From Combretum micranthum (lineage: Eukaryota > Streptophyta > Magnoliopsida > Myrtales > Combretaceae): 64,000 nt of DNA. A program made the position numbers and the translations under genes. The stretch spans positions 62,001 through 126,000 of the forward strand of contig JAMXBD010002234.1 in the NCBI GenBank assembly GCA_024138025.1, read 5' to 3'. The notes beneath the pieces are model-generated. The model was not told the origin of the DNA, ran no database searches, and worked only from the letters and a program-made list of their open reading frames with translations. Of this stretch, positions 1-13,249 are shown one piece after another. How positions within the stretch are numbered: position 1 is the stretch's first letter; each line of letters begins with the position of its first letter.

Positions 1-1330
1 TGCTTTTAAAAATCATATTTATTACTAAATAATTTATATGTATTTTTTATTTAAAAATTGAAGGTTATAAATGCGATTTTTACTTGTGATTTTGCATTGA
101 TATTATGATAATTAATTTTCTTATAACTTATATGTTGGTAATTTATTTATAAGGTTTGTACACATGTATGGTTCCCCAATTCCAACACTAAAGTACCTCA
201 CTTTCTGGTTTAATAAAGTGATAATATGGTAATTAATTTTCCAATAATCCCGCTCCTGTCATGTAAGTAGTTCTTCTTCGATTGATGTATTGTCTTTCCT
301 AGCCACTTTTCAGTCATTTATTTTCCTTGGAAAGGTTTGCTAGAATTTTTCAAGGGACACTCAGAGCTTCAGAGTGAAAGATAAAAGCTAGAGAAATTGA
401 AAGTAATGGCTCTAGTCTTCTTTTTTTTTTTTTTTTTTTTGGCCTTTGGACCTAATTAGTTAGGGGGCATGTGGAAAGTGTCTACACTGCAACAATGGAA
501 AAGCACGGTTTTGCTTATTGTGGACCATAGTGGATTGTGGAGTCTTCTAGATCCATGCTAAAACTATAAATCACATTAACTTAGATGTCTATCTCCCAAC
601 GGCATGACATCCTATCTAGTACTTTAGCCTCCTAGTCTAAATTAGCAAAAGAAGTATTTATGGCATGATAATTATAAATCATCTACTTGGATATAGATAT
701 CTAATTGGAAATATGTCTAAATGATGTTCAAATTGTATAAATATAATATATAATTAATCAGTGTCTTAATAAAGCTAGAGGATCATATTTGTGTGTGTAA
801 AGCACAACATTCACTCAAACTAGTTCACTAGATCTTGAAATACATCAACCATCTTAACTTATACTCTGGAAAACTGTTTCATATATTGATTAACTTAAGT
901 CTCTCTCACTCTAAACATAATTAACCAAATACCCAACTCGACCAACTAAGTCTTTACTTAATTATCTAAATTTTAATTAACTTACAATCAAACTAGATCA
1001 ATTAGGCTTCTACTTAGGTCAAACGAATCAGAAACTTGATTTCCCCCTCTTCAGTCTTAGAATTTTTACTTAAGATTTTTCCCTGTAAATTTCTCATTCC
1101 CATTTCCTTTTTCACTTATTACTAATTCAAAATCTTCATGTCTCAACAATAATCTTCTAATTGGAATCTCCAATTTACTACTTTTTCTTACTTCCCTAGC
1201 GTCTCTTACTTCATATTCTTTCATATCTAGTGAAGAATTTCATCATATCATATGTAGAATTTCATATCTAGACAAGTAAAGAAACTTTTTGGTTTTGGAT
1301 GGAATATTTTCATAAAGTGTGTAAACAATA
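1..1330. repeat. Segmental duplication, copy A, first blocks (non-coding)
   Basis: No gene is seen. Positions 1-107 match 25342-25435 and 692-1262 match 31542-32097, both in direct orientation with scattered substitutions and small indels. Positions 108-691 have no partner, because in copy B that stretch is replaced by the Cassandra/CRM insertion complex. Poly-T at 421-440 and poly-A at about 1389-1407 are simple sequence. Confidence 0.75.
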
Positions 1331-1419
1331 TTGAAAAATATATCCTTAGTTAATGGGACCTAAGTAAATATTTTTCTTTTGATAAAGCAAAAAAAAAAAA
1401 AAAAAAATTAGTGAAGAGT

Positions 1420-4200
1420 TCAAGCTCAAACAAAGAGTAGGGTGATCTTGGGTAGTCTTGATATAAGATTGGCCAATAGAAACTTTTGATAGTGATTTTT
1501 GTGAATGTCTAAAACACCCTCGAGTTTTATATTATAAAAAACTCAGTGGTTATTTTTTATTGTACTAGATATCTTACTTTGTTATATATATTGCATGTAA
1601 ATAAAATGATCTATAACATATACTAATTTATTATTTGTTATATTCTATTGTGTCATCATAGAGGGGTAGCATGACCATATTTATATTACATATTTTGATA
1701 CTAGATGAAATAGCTATGAATTTCTTAATTTATATTCTAATGTGTTATTGAAATGAGATATATATATATATAATATTATATGTGTGTGTGTGTGTGCGTG
1801 CATGGATAATACAATTAGTATATGTGTTAAATATGTGTTATTTTGCATGTGCGTAGTATAATGAAATTAATATTATTGTATTATATGTATTAATGTGTGT
1901 GTAGTATAATGAATAAGTGTCTTTTGTAAATTAATATGTATGTGTTATGTTTAGAATTTAATAAAGTGACTTATGAATTATTTAAGATGATGGCAGAATT
2001 TTTACAAAATTAAAATATACTTTTTAAGCTTAAATCAAACTCAAATGCATTTCAAATTAAACCAAATTAACCTTAGGTCAAATATACCCTAGAGTCAAAC
2101 TTTGGATTAGTATTGACTTCATTTTGGACAAGTTTTAGACCCTTTTGGCAACCCTAATCCTCCATACGAATTTTTCTTTTCTTTTCTTTCTTTCTTTCTT
2201 CCATTCATTTCAAAACCCTAAACCCTAAGCCAAAATTAATTACAAGCTTTTGGATTTAAACATCACTCTAAGCCAAGACTTAATCACGTAAGTTGAATGC
2301 AAGCTTAATATTTTTATTTTATGTTCTATCTTGTATTTGTTTGTAAAGCTTAGATAAAAATAAAGTTTATGTACTAATTGGTGTTAGATTGATTTTGTGT
2401 ATTGATGGTAGTTTAAATAGGATTACATGGCTAGAGGAGTTGTAGTGTATATCTTATATGAATGTTGACATATGAGGATGAGTGTATTGGCAAGATTGAA
2501 AGATTGAGTAGTTGAAGTGTGGAATTGAAGTGTGATTGGTGTTTCGATGATTAGAAATAGGATTTATATTGATTGGATAGTGTATAAAACATATAATAAG
2601 CTATTGAAAGTTTAGACTAAGTTTGGAGAATTTTAAGTGAATAAATTTTGTAATAAAACAGGGGAAACAAAACATTTTCGTATAGGCTTAATTTTTTGGC
2701 TTACGCCGGCATCTGGCACTTCAATGCCGCCGGCGTAGAGGCGGTGTTGGAAGTGAACAGAATCAATTTTTTTAAAGCCGGTTAAACGCTACCGACTTTC
2801 ACTGGAAAAGTCTGCCAGTGTTTATTTTTAAAAACTTATGTCGGCTACTAGGGTTCCAACGCCGCTGATTTAGGGGTGGTGTGGAATGAGAACAGAATCA
2901 TAATTTTTAACGCCGGGCTTAAGGCTGCCGGTATAAGATCCAAGGCTACCGGCGTACACGGATACGCTGCCAGTGTTAGGGGTATTTACGGGCGTGGACC
3001 AACCCCATGTACCTCTCGAAAATTTTTTGGAAATTTGGAGTTGTATTCTACACCGGCTCAAAGCCGTCGGCGTAGAATGAAGGCTGCCGACGTATCCTTG
3101 AACGCTGTCAGTGTTGGTAGTATTGAATTATAATGTATTGTGCACCGGTTCAAAGCCGCTGACTTTGAAGGCCGACGTGTCCCCTACACTTTTCATTTTC
3201 AAAAACTTTCTTTAAAATTTTCCAAAGCTTGATATATTGATCAATTAAATATTGTTAAGTGTTCTATGATACAATAGGATGTTTAAATGCTTTATTATGA
3301 CCTTGTATTAATTTATTTGAATTTCTTTGATTAATTATATTTTCAACTAGTTAATTAGTGTTTAAGCTAAATGTGAAATTTAATGTTATTTTAAACAGTG
3401 ATAGATCCTCGCTCAGCCAACGCCATTAGTTCCCGAGCTATCTCAGGTACGCAGTAACTTACTTATTTCTTTGCTAAGGTAGGCATCAAATTAATTTACT
3501 TTAAATTAAGAAAATCTCATTAACTGATGAGTGTTGATTTTTCTTCGTTTGCCGTTGAATTTGGTTCAGAGAGCGGCACCCTAATCAAATTAGGGGCAGG
3601 GTACTTTCTCGTTAATGGATCGAATTATTTAGGAGATATGAGTATCCGAGCTACTCATATTAACCCCCTGAGCATTGTGATACGTTACTCAGGATCCTCT
3701 AGTATTAAGGGCTATGCCGGAAGGTGGGGTTGCCTAGTCTATATGAACAGTAGGGACCACTCAGGGAGGCGGACATAATACTAGATCCCTGTTATCTGGA
3801 GTTTGAATACTCCCGTATTGTTTTACTAACTAAAGATTGAACAATAAACAATTGATTGTTGCACAATGCATTTAGTCTAAGAATGTGTGACTCACTTTGT
3901 ATTTGTATTCATTACTTGTGTACTGGGCCTTTGGCTCATTTTATATCCATTTCAGGTGATGACTCCGATGAGTTCTATGCGAGTATGGGGTATGGAACTG
4001 ACTTTGAAGATTTTCTTGATGATTTGGAGGATTAAAGTTAACCATGGATTCAATAGAACCCTATAATTTTTAATAGACTAAATGTGATTTTTTGTTTGGT
4101 ATGTAACTAAAGTTTTAGTTTGGGTTGTGTTTGAAAATTTTATTAAGGCTTGTAAGAAGCCTTTGAATGTAATATATATATATATTATATATATAGTACT
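1420..4200 (+). repeat. Solo-LTR-like relic of a Tekay/Del-type chromovirus
   Basis: No gag or pol is present. The stretch has the parts of a long plant chromovirus LTR. A CT-rich leader with two AAACCCTA units (about 2175-2235) is followed by a strong donor-like GTAAGT at about 2288. A GC-richer block at 3527-3780 follows. Then comes a pyrimidine-rich acceptor ending TTTCAG at about 3955, leading into a short acidic reading frame (Asp/Glu-rich, stop at about 4035). The same leader-intron-acidic-exon order recurs on the minus strand at 49334-51170. Ends and target duplication were not resolved, so the limits are approximate and the family assignment is inference. Confidence 0.45.
2690..3190. 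repeat. Cluster of GCCGGCGTAG-like motifs
   Basis: A locally GC-rich island in AT-rich surroundings. Variants of GCCGGCGTA, CGCTGCCAGTG and CACCGGCTCAAAGCCG recur about every 50-120 bp and in both orientations. A weaker relative lies at 18240-18620. Such a degenerate, partly palindromic motif cluster fits the subterminal region of a DNA transposon, or a CpG-rich block inside an LTR. The short frames across it (2870-3133) are not convincing genes. Confidence 0.5.
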
Positions 4201-4681
4201 TAGCTATGTAGAACTTAAGTTGTTTCCTTTGCAAAATATATTGGTAATGAAGTAGTGTATTTTGTTAAAAATTTAAAAAAAAATTATGATTTCTAATATA
4301 TTACCTACATAGAATTAGATAAACAATTCCTCAAACAATTCTTTCAGACAACCTTACATATAATCTTATAGGTTATATGTGGTTGGGGAACTGTTATCAC
4401 CTATTTCAAATATAGGAGTGATAACGGATCCTTCCACTAGATGATTTCAAAGATACTTACTGTGTATCACTAGTAATCAAACAAAGACATATGTCGGTTT
4501 TTAATTGGTTCACAATATATACATAAAATAAAAAAAATTACTCGAGAAAACCCGGCCACTTTGTGGATCATACAGCCAAGTGATTGCCGAATACCGCCGG
4601 GAGAGAACCTTACATCCAAACAACACCAATAAAAGATACAGCCTAGCAAATTCGGCAGCTTGCACCATCTCCTTTTCCATG

Positions 4682-4712
<31 letters not shown>

Positions 4713-5870
4713 GCATTATATAAGTTGTACTACTTTTATGTTATACACTATACTTTACTTACATAATTTCTAGTTATTATTTCTATATGTTATAAATTAG
4801 CAAAAAAAAAAAAAAAAGCAAATAATTCCTTAAATTTGATCTTGGTGTGGATATATGATTAAATTTTTTAATATTACGAACAACCTTTTGAAATTTTGAT
4901 GAATTGGTAAAAATTTACACAAGGTCATAAATAATCCCTTTAAACTTTGACCTTGGTATGAGAATACACCCTTGAATGAACTTATTAAAGTTATTTTAAC
5001 ACTTCCTAAAATTTTACCTTAGTGTATCATATTTTATGTTGACAAAATTGTTAAATTTTAAAGGGATTAGTGATTGCAACATTTGAAAATTAGGAATACA
5101 TGCACCAAGGCCAAAATCTAAAAAAGCTATTTGCAACTTCCTTTATGAAATACGTATTATAAGTAACACACTACAGTAAACTTTTTATATGCCGAACTCT
5201 TAATGTGCTCTGTTATCATAGTTTCTTTATACTATGCAACATTATATATGTATATGGTGTTCCTCTATAATATATATATATATATATATATTCACTTATT
5301 TATTTTGGGCAATTCAAAATTATAAAACATATAATTGAACCAAGTGAAAGTAAAGGTAATTAACCCTTTTACCTATATATTTTTAGCAAAATCCTCAATT
5401 AAGGTGGTGATACATAAGAAATTGTGCAATCACATGAGATTACTTTCTTATACATCTTTCAATTAAAGGTCTTTTCTAATTAAGCTAGTTTAGAGTTACT
5501 CTCAACCATAAACAATAATAATTCATTAAAGATATAAATGGAGTAGATTTGCATCCTTCGCGATATGGGAAAATCACGAAAGAGGGATTAATTTTCTTGT
5601 ACCAGTCAAAGTTCGAAATGAAAAGATTTAATAATTCAACAAAGGGAGACTCGCATTACTAAAAGTTTGTGCAAATGAATGATGTTATAGTATGTAAGTC
5701 ACATGACAATAAGTGCTAACAACAATGCTGTAAAACCTCTTATTTACATAATTCTATTTTTTTTTTATATATATTAATATCTTTCATCCTTTTGAAAATG
5801 AATCTAAACATTCATCTGGAAGATGTAATTTTTTTATATGAAATATATGAAATTTTCCTTGTTGCTGCAC
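4201..5870. other. AT-rich intergenic sequence, no gene seen
   Basis: Contains (TA)n microsatellites at about 4172-4190, 4683-4708 and 5268-5291 and several poly-A/T runs. Short imperfect repeats of a sentence-like segment about cereal-type 'ttaaactttgaccttgg' occur at 4850-5120. No promoter, RNA gene or conserved coding segment was recognised. Confidence 0.5.
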
Positions 5871-5879
5871 AAGCTACAA

Positions 5880-6590
5880 ATGCATGGCCCAACAATTAGT
5901 TCTATGTAGTCGAACCAAGAACTGAACCGGCTGGTTGGTTTTGGAATTGGCTAGGCAACTATTGATTTTTCATATCCTAGGTGGTTCTTCAGCTTAAAAC
6001 CAGTGATTCTAGCTCATTCCACTGAGAAAAAAAGAAAATTATAAAAAAAATTTATTTATATTAAGTATATTATTATTAATATTTAAACTATTTTATATGA
6101 ATAGTATAATTTATTACCTACTTATAGTATTTAATATATTTTATTAACAACATAATAAATATAACTAAAAAGTATATATAATCTAGCTTATATAAATTTC
6201 TTCTAAAAGAAAAATCCATTTTTTTAATAATGTGAGACTACTTTTTATATTGTAATTTTATTTTTAACCTCTATAGTATTTTATAATCTCATATAACAAA
6301 CATTAAAATTACTGTTGGATGTGTTTTTATATAAATGAATGCGCATCCCAAACAATTTTTTTATAAATTAGTTAAATACTTTAATACTCTTAGACCAATT
6401 ATTATTTTGAGTTTAAAATTTACCTTATTGAAAATAAAATTCATTTAGTTATTCTTTTAAATTTTAACTTGAAAAGAAAAATAGCAGTTCTAAGATTCCA
6501 TAACCGGACCGGGAACAACTAGTTCAATAGAACAATACCAAAACAGTGGGAGATAATTCTAATTCCTGTTCTATTTTCTCAATTTCAAGA
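5880..6590. repeat. Possible hAT-type MITE remnant
   Basis: Both sides carry AACCGG/GGTTGG-rich degenerate sequence (5920-6000 and 6500-6620) around an AT-rich core, as in miniature hAT elements. No clean terminal inverted repeat or 8-bp target duplication was found, so this is a tentative call. Confidence 0.25.
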
Positions 6591-7613
6591 CCTAGAATCG
6601 AATTGGTTTAGTTCCAAACAGATTGAGACCTCTTGTTCTATGAGCTATAAAATTTGTGAAGTCTCTTGAGGAAGAGAATAATCAAATTATGACCTATAAG
6701 AGATGTACCAAGGGTCTCAACACGTATATGGTTTGTGCTTTGTTATGTGATGAATACTTAGTATGGTGGAAAAATGTAAAATTTGGTAACTAGATTTTAT
6801 AAAGAATTTAATTTGATACTTAAATTTTAAAGTAGTCAATTTAATACCTAATTAAACCCTTCATGGTTATTTTTACTACCACACTAACAACATTTGCTTT
6901 ATTTGCCGACATTTAAAACATAGTCTATTAATACTAGATAATGTTAGGAGAAGCAGTAAAAGGTCAACAAAAGCTATTTGTTCTACAACAACAAACAGAA
7001 TAAATGGTTTTAAGAAGGAGGTAAAAATAACAACAAAAAGTTTGATCGAGTATTAAATTGATTACTTTAAATTTTAGGTACCAAATTGAATTTTCATATC
7101 TAATGACCTAGAACCGGATTGGTTCAGCTCCGAACCGATGGAGACCTCTAGTTCTTTGAGCTATCAAATTTGTAAAGTCTTTTGAGGAAGAGAGTAACCA
7201 AATTATGAACTATAAGAGATGGACCAAGGGTCTCAACACATATAGGGTTTGTGCTTTGTTATGTGATGAATACTTAGTATGGAGGAACAATGTAAAATTT
7301 GGTAACTGAATTTTATAAAAGATTCAATTTGATACTTAAATTTTAAAGTAGGTAATTTAATACCTAATAAAACTTTTCATGGTTATTTTTTCTGCCTTAC
7401 TAATACCGTTTGCTATGTTTACTGATGCTAAAAATGCAGTCTACCAATACTAGATAATGTTAAGAGAAGTAGTAAAAATTCAACGAAAACTTTACGGTCT
7501 ACAACAATAAACATAATAAATGGTTTTAAGAAGCCAGTGAAAATAATAACAAAAAGCTTGTTCGAGTATTAAGTTAATTACTTTAAAGTTTAGGTACCAA
7601 ATTGAATTTTTGT
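6589..7613. repeat. Tandem duplication, two units of about 516 bp
   Basis: Unit 1 runs 6589-7104 and unit 2 runs 7105-7613. Both begin GACCTAGAA and end with GTACCAAATTGAATTTT. They align over the whole length with frequent substitutions, so the duplication is old. No reading frame is conserved between the units. The sequence resembles non-coding transposon interior and its parent was not identified. Confidence 0.85.
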
Positions 7614-7828
7614 GTAAGGTTAGGATTCTAAATTTGACATTAACTATATTACATATTGTATAGTTTGTAGCTGATTTTTTAATGTTACGTTTGATATGAA
7701 AAAACTTTCTGAAATGAAATAGATTGACCTAAATAAGTTTTGGCTTCTAAAAATATTTCTAAACGCAAAAAAGAAAATGAAATCCAAAAGGTATGTGTCA
7801 CTTACAAAATAACTTATAGCAGAAATAG

Positions 7829-8484
7829 TAGGGATGTAACCGGATCGGGTTTCGGGCGAATAATTTAAAGCTGAAACTCAACCTGCTACCCTATAGGGTT
7901 TGGAAACTCAATAATCATATAGGGTTTTGAATCTAAATCCAAACCAGCCCTATAGGGTTTGCTTAAGAACTCAGAACGCAACCCTATAATCCTTTTTTTT
8001 TTCAACCTAATTTCAAATTTTAATAATAACTTGAGAGAAGATAGTTTTGAAACACATTTTTTATATGAGCAAAAATGAAATATGCATATAGAATTGATAT
8101 AATATATAGTTGAACACATTTATGATTCAACATTTAAACATATAAATATATTACTTTTGTCATCATGTCTCATGCAAGTGACTTAGCCAATATAGAAGAT
8201 CTTAAGAACATAGTTAAATTAAATTTTTGTTGGGGTTAAAATATAACAAACAACAAACAATATTAACTTAGGATTAGATTTTTGGATTGTTTTATTTTTA
8301 TTTTTAAAATTTATAGTACTAGATTATTAGATATCCATCCGGTTTATCATATGATCCAAACCCGATCCTACAAACCCATAGAGTATTTACTATAAATCTA
8401 AATCCAACCTTAAAACCCTATAGAGTTCAACTCTATAGAGTTTAAAATAAATCGGCAGGTCAGAAACCCTATAATGGTATCCTA
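7829..8484. mobile_element. hAT-like non-autonomous element (MITE)
   Basis: The left end begins TAGGGATGTAACCGGATCGG, a start seen in many plant hAT MITEs. The right end, read on the other strand, begins TAGGATACCATTATAGGG. Variants of CCCTATAGGGTTTGG recur between 7890 and 8460, pointing inward from both sides. No transposase is present. The 8-bp flanks (AGAAATAG and ATTCCATC) do not match, so the limits are approximate. Confidence 0.4.
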
Positions 8485-8930
8485 ATTCCATCGTTAGGAA
8501 ACAATGGCACAAGTATGGCTCTTCGCCTGCTCGATGAAGAGTAAGCTATAACTCGTTGCATCCGGACTGCCAGTCCGTCTCTGAATCTTGAGAGAGAATT
8601 CATTTGAGTGCGATGAATAAATATAGGAATTATGAGTGTTGCAAGATAGTGAGTACAGGGTTGTGACTATACATATTACAACTAGATGGTGTTTCTATTT
8701 GGCTATATCCATTCAGGTCTGATTAATTGATCCATAATGAAATAAAAATAGAATTTGTTAAGATTGTTAATCTCAGAATATAAAGTCTTTGGTCAATGCT
8801 AGCATAGCTGGTCGGACAACTTTAGTCCACGTTGATTGCTTCGATAGATTTTTTCCATGTAATCAACTAACGTGTGGTGAAGTTTGACAGGTTTATCCGG
8901 ACATATCCTACTGTTATAACTTATTTAGAC

Positions 8931-10806
8931 CATTTTAATTATTAATTATCTCTATAATTATAACGTGTAATTAATAGCTAAAATTATAAGAAACAAAATA
9001 ATATCATCATGATATTACATGACATTTCAAAAATTTAGACCATCTTAATTATTAATTTGCACCTTTAGAAAATTTTAGGGATAGTATTTACTGACAACAA
9101 ATGCAAATCCGTTGTTATAATTGATCATACACGTCACTATAAATACGTCACACGTGAGATGAAATGATATTGGACCTTTCCTAAAGTTGGTTCCACCTGG
9201 GTTAAAAACTGATTTAATATGTATACCATCTCTTTTTTCATCTGATTGGGTTATATAACAACTGGCAATGAAAATGGACATGAAAGCTTTCGGAATAATA
9301 TAGAAAGTAAGAATATTAATTGAATAAAAAATAATATTGTTAAATATAACTGATTAAATAACGTAATAAAATTAAAAATACTCCATCTTAGGACTGATGG
9401 TTTCACCTTCTATGATACATATAGCGGCCTGATGAATATCCTACGAACCACATCAGCGGTGATTATTGAATCATGCTCTTTTATATGTTGAGTCCCGTCC
9501 ATTACCAACTAACCTAGCTCACGCCGGCCCATTTGGGTTAGATTTATTGGTCGAAACGGGAAAAAATAAATGTATAGTTGAAAGGATCAATCTAATTAAA
9601 TAAAACAACTCTGGCCAAAAGTAAGGTGGATTATTAAAGACATATCCTATCGTTGTAATTGATTATTAACGTCGTCATTATAAGCTGTGAGATGACATGA
9701 GGGCATTGGATCTTTCGTAAAGTTGGCTGGATCAAGACGACCTGTAATTACAGGGCTGACAATGTGTTTCCCTAGTCTAGTCTGGCCGTCAAGCCCCTGG
9801 ATTCTTTGATTTTTCTTCATGGATTATTTCCTTTATTTTTATTTTTTATTTTTTCGTCATCTTTTATTTAATATTTTTCAATTAAATATATTTACTAATA
9901 TGATTTTTGTCGAAATATATAATTATTATCTGCCAAACATAAACTGGCACATGCACACTAACTAATGTGTTGGATAGAGATGAAAGACGGATTTGTGTAG
10001 TATCGCAAAATGAACTCACATGCATGCAAATGAAATCCACCCTGAAAGACACAATAAATGTTTACGAGTTACAAGAACTACTCTACAAACATCTCTGAAC
10101 ATAGGGAAACATAAATTATTATCAAAGCTTTACTGGTGTGCAGAAGCTATGGGTTTTGAGATTGTAATCTTGTATTTTTTTTTTTTTTTTTTTTTTTTTG
10201 GCAAAATAAAGACCGAAAGTATGAGATAGGGGAATTTGATGGGTGCACAAAATTAATATCATGTTGAGTAAGAATACATGGGTTCTTAGTTCGATCAAGC
10301 ACGAAGAATGCATTAGGCTAGCAACCAGAGCTCATAAAGGCTACTGATCTAGATTTGATGAGATGAGCTTGGCAGTGGTCCAACTAAGTTTGACTAGTAT
10401 TATCTTTTAAGAAGTACTGGAAAAGAAGTCAAGGAAAGTTTTGGTGGAAGAAATTAGTTGTATACGATCAAATCACTAACAAATGAATTAGTGTTGAAGC
10501 AGAGGTATGGAGTTAGGGAATAATGAAGATCTGTGATGATCCCATTCACCTACTGTGCTCTCCATTCTCTCTTGTTACATAGGTTTAGAAAGACAATGAA
10601 TTTTTCCAAAGGCATTTTGTCGTTAGAAGATAGATATCTAATGACGGTAGTGGTTCTAGAAGCAAGTCTAGGGGCCAAGATATAAAATGTTCATCACAAG
10701 CAAAAGCTCCATGTTCTTAAGAGAAGTAAAACGGAGTCCAGAATTGTCGATGATAAAGGAAAAGCAACTGTGGATTCAGTGATAATTGAGTCAAAGGGTG
10801 ATATCG
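8931..10806. repeat. Segmental duplication, copy A, block matching 34705-36846
   Basis: Direct-orientation match to 34705-36846 with many small indels. Copy B has about 155 extra bases at 35181-35334 and about 95 extra at 36584-36661. A 24-base T run at about 10176-10199 is replaced by (TTTA)n in copy B. No gene is intact here. The minus-strand frame seen in copy B at 36331-36807 is broken in this copy. Confidence 0.8.
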
Positions 10807-13240
10807 CTTTAAAGGATTTTGTCGGATGATATGTTCAAAAATTTCAATGGAAAAGCCCCAAAAAAATATTTAACATTTCTTTTTTTAACTTCCCATTATC
10901 GCTATCATCTACCAAAAATATGTGGGTGTGATCCACATGTCTTGCAAACAAGATTATTTATAGGCCTACGAGCTTATGCAAAGTGATCTAATATAGGCGG
11001 GTAAGGGACACAGGTTAGAAATTGCTAGCGTAAGTGGGATCCGGATCAAAACATATGATGATTTAATAGCTCTATGTTTGGTGCATGTGATGTACATATT
11101 AAGCTAGCCCTGCATACTTGCTCCCTTAGTAACAGAATATTGTTGAAATTATTTATTGTTTTCAATCCTAATTGAAATTAATTACTTAAATAAGTTTGAA
11201 ATAAAATTAACTACCAAAATACAACATTCTCCCATTTATTGAATAAGATATGAAAATATTAATATACCATGGTATGTCACAATACCAATTCGCAATACTC
11301 GTTGACACTATCAAATTCTAGAGCAAAATGTAGATTGTGGACCAAGTAAAATCAAACCACAACACACGAAGCAAATAGAAATATAACATGGGACCCACTC
11401 AAATCAAATTGCAGCACAAAAGAAAAATGAAAAAGGCAATGGCATTGGCACTGGCACCGGTATTGGCACTGGCACTAGCACGCATTCGTATAACATGAAG
11501 ACAAACCACGATAAATGTAGGAAAAAAATATATTGCTTATACAAAATGCGATATAGGTATAGTTATGAAACATGATATCATGATTTATAACTACAATCTG
11601 GGTCTAAATATTTATATCCTATTTCACATATGCAACTTTGCATCAGTATTTTAGTAATTAGTTTTATTTAATTTTATATTGTTCATTTTTTTCTAGCAAC
11701 TATACACGTGTTTAGACTAAGAAATTGTTAGGTACTACAATATATTGAGATATTAACTAAAAAAGGAATCTCATAGTGATCTAGTTGTTATAAGAGGAGT
11801 TAAGTTAGTAATTTGTTCAAGTAACCTGGGATTGTGATTTCTAGATATGTTATAGACATTTTAGGATAGAGGATCTTGTTATTTGTGTTGTTATATGATA
11901 GAAAAATGCATTTTCCCTATGTAAAAGAGAAGTATGTTTTACATGAGTGGCTTCTAACATAAGGAGTATATGGAAGGAGGATTTTCAGAGGCATATGGAG
12001 TGATAAATTACTTGAGAGCATGCTAACTAGTAAGAGGAAAGCAGCGTCACTAATGCTAAAAAAGTTCAAAGCTAGACACTGTTTCTATGTAATTGGATGG
12101 TGTCATCAAGTTGTAATATAATAGGGACCTTAAGGTTAGTGTAATAAATGGTATAGCGACAAGGTGGGTGGTTGGCAACATTGGATTAAGGGGCTAAAAA
12201 TAAGTCTCAAGTATGGGCATGTTACATTACTTGAAATTCAAGCCAAGGTAGAAATTTAGGACAATGTGGACAAGAAAACACAAAAATGGGCAACAATTGA
12301 AGATCAACTAGTAGATAGGCTATATTGATTGACTCAATTGAGAGCCATTTATCAATTGTTAGTCAAACCTCGAGTATCTAAAATAATGTATTTTGTTATT
12401 TTGACTTAAATATAAAATATATCATGTTGATAAATCGACAATTGAATCATTAGGCATTGGATTTGTAATATGCAGTTTTGGTGTATTGATGATTAAGTGG
12501 GGAAAGATACAACTAAGCCAAATCTAAGACCATACTTCAGTGATCGCTTTGTTTTGATTGTGAGAGTAAATATTGTATTTGTATCATTTCACTAATGCAT
12601 CTACTTGTAGTTTTGGTAGTGGTTTTTTTACTTGTGATTTAGACATGAATCATTGTTAGCATATAAAAAACATTGTAACTTGGTTATCACTTCTCATGGG
12701 TAAGTTTTATTTGCAATACCTAAACTTTTTTGTTTGAAATAGAATAACACCTTAAAAAAAAATCGTACAACAAGATAACTAAACTTTCTAAAAGTTTTAT
12801 ACATTGTACTTTAATCGAAATCTAGTCATTTCCTCGATTAAATGTTGACGTGGCAAGTAAACACCAAAAAAAAAAATTCTCTATCCTAATTAATTTATTT
12901 TTTTATTTTCATTTTTTTTTTTTTTTATTTCTCATGTCACCTCTCTCTATCCTTATTTCCTTTTCGTACTCTTCTTCTTCTTTAAATAAAAAAAAAAACA
13001 TGATTAAAATAAAAAAAAAGTTTACTTAAAACATCATAGCTTCGCCATCTACCGGCAACCTCCAAACATAAATCGACACATGGCCGACTCTACTTTATCT
13101 CTAAACATCCTAGCCTCACCATCCACTGGCAAACTCTAAAATCAACCAACACCATGGCTAACTCTACTCTCTCTATATTGTCCCTCTCTCTATAAACATA
13201 ATAGCCTTGTGCTTGAGCTGTTTATTGAACCGAATGTTTT
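10807..13240. other. Intergenic sequence; part matches 48724-49245
   Basis: Positions 10970-11080 and 11760-12215 match 48724-48840 and 48840-49245; the intervening 0.7 kb is absent from the other copy. An imperfect GGCACT hexanucleotide repeat lies at about 11427-11481. Poly-A/T-rich sequence fills 12720-13030. No gene was recognised. Confidence 0.55.
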
Positions 13241-13249
13241 AAAATTTAT

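Noticed and set aside
2210..2235. Telomere-like AAACCCTA units
   Set aside because: Only about two units in a CT-rich LTR leader, not an interstitial telomeric array.
3527..3778. 83-codon plus-strand frame in the LTR relic
   Set aside because: It lies in a GC-richer LTR block, has no recognised motif and no splice support; treated as LTR sequence.
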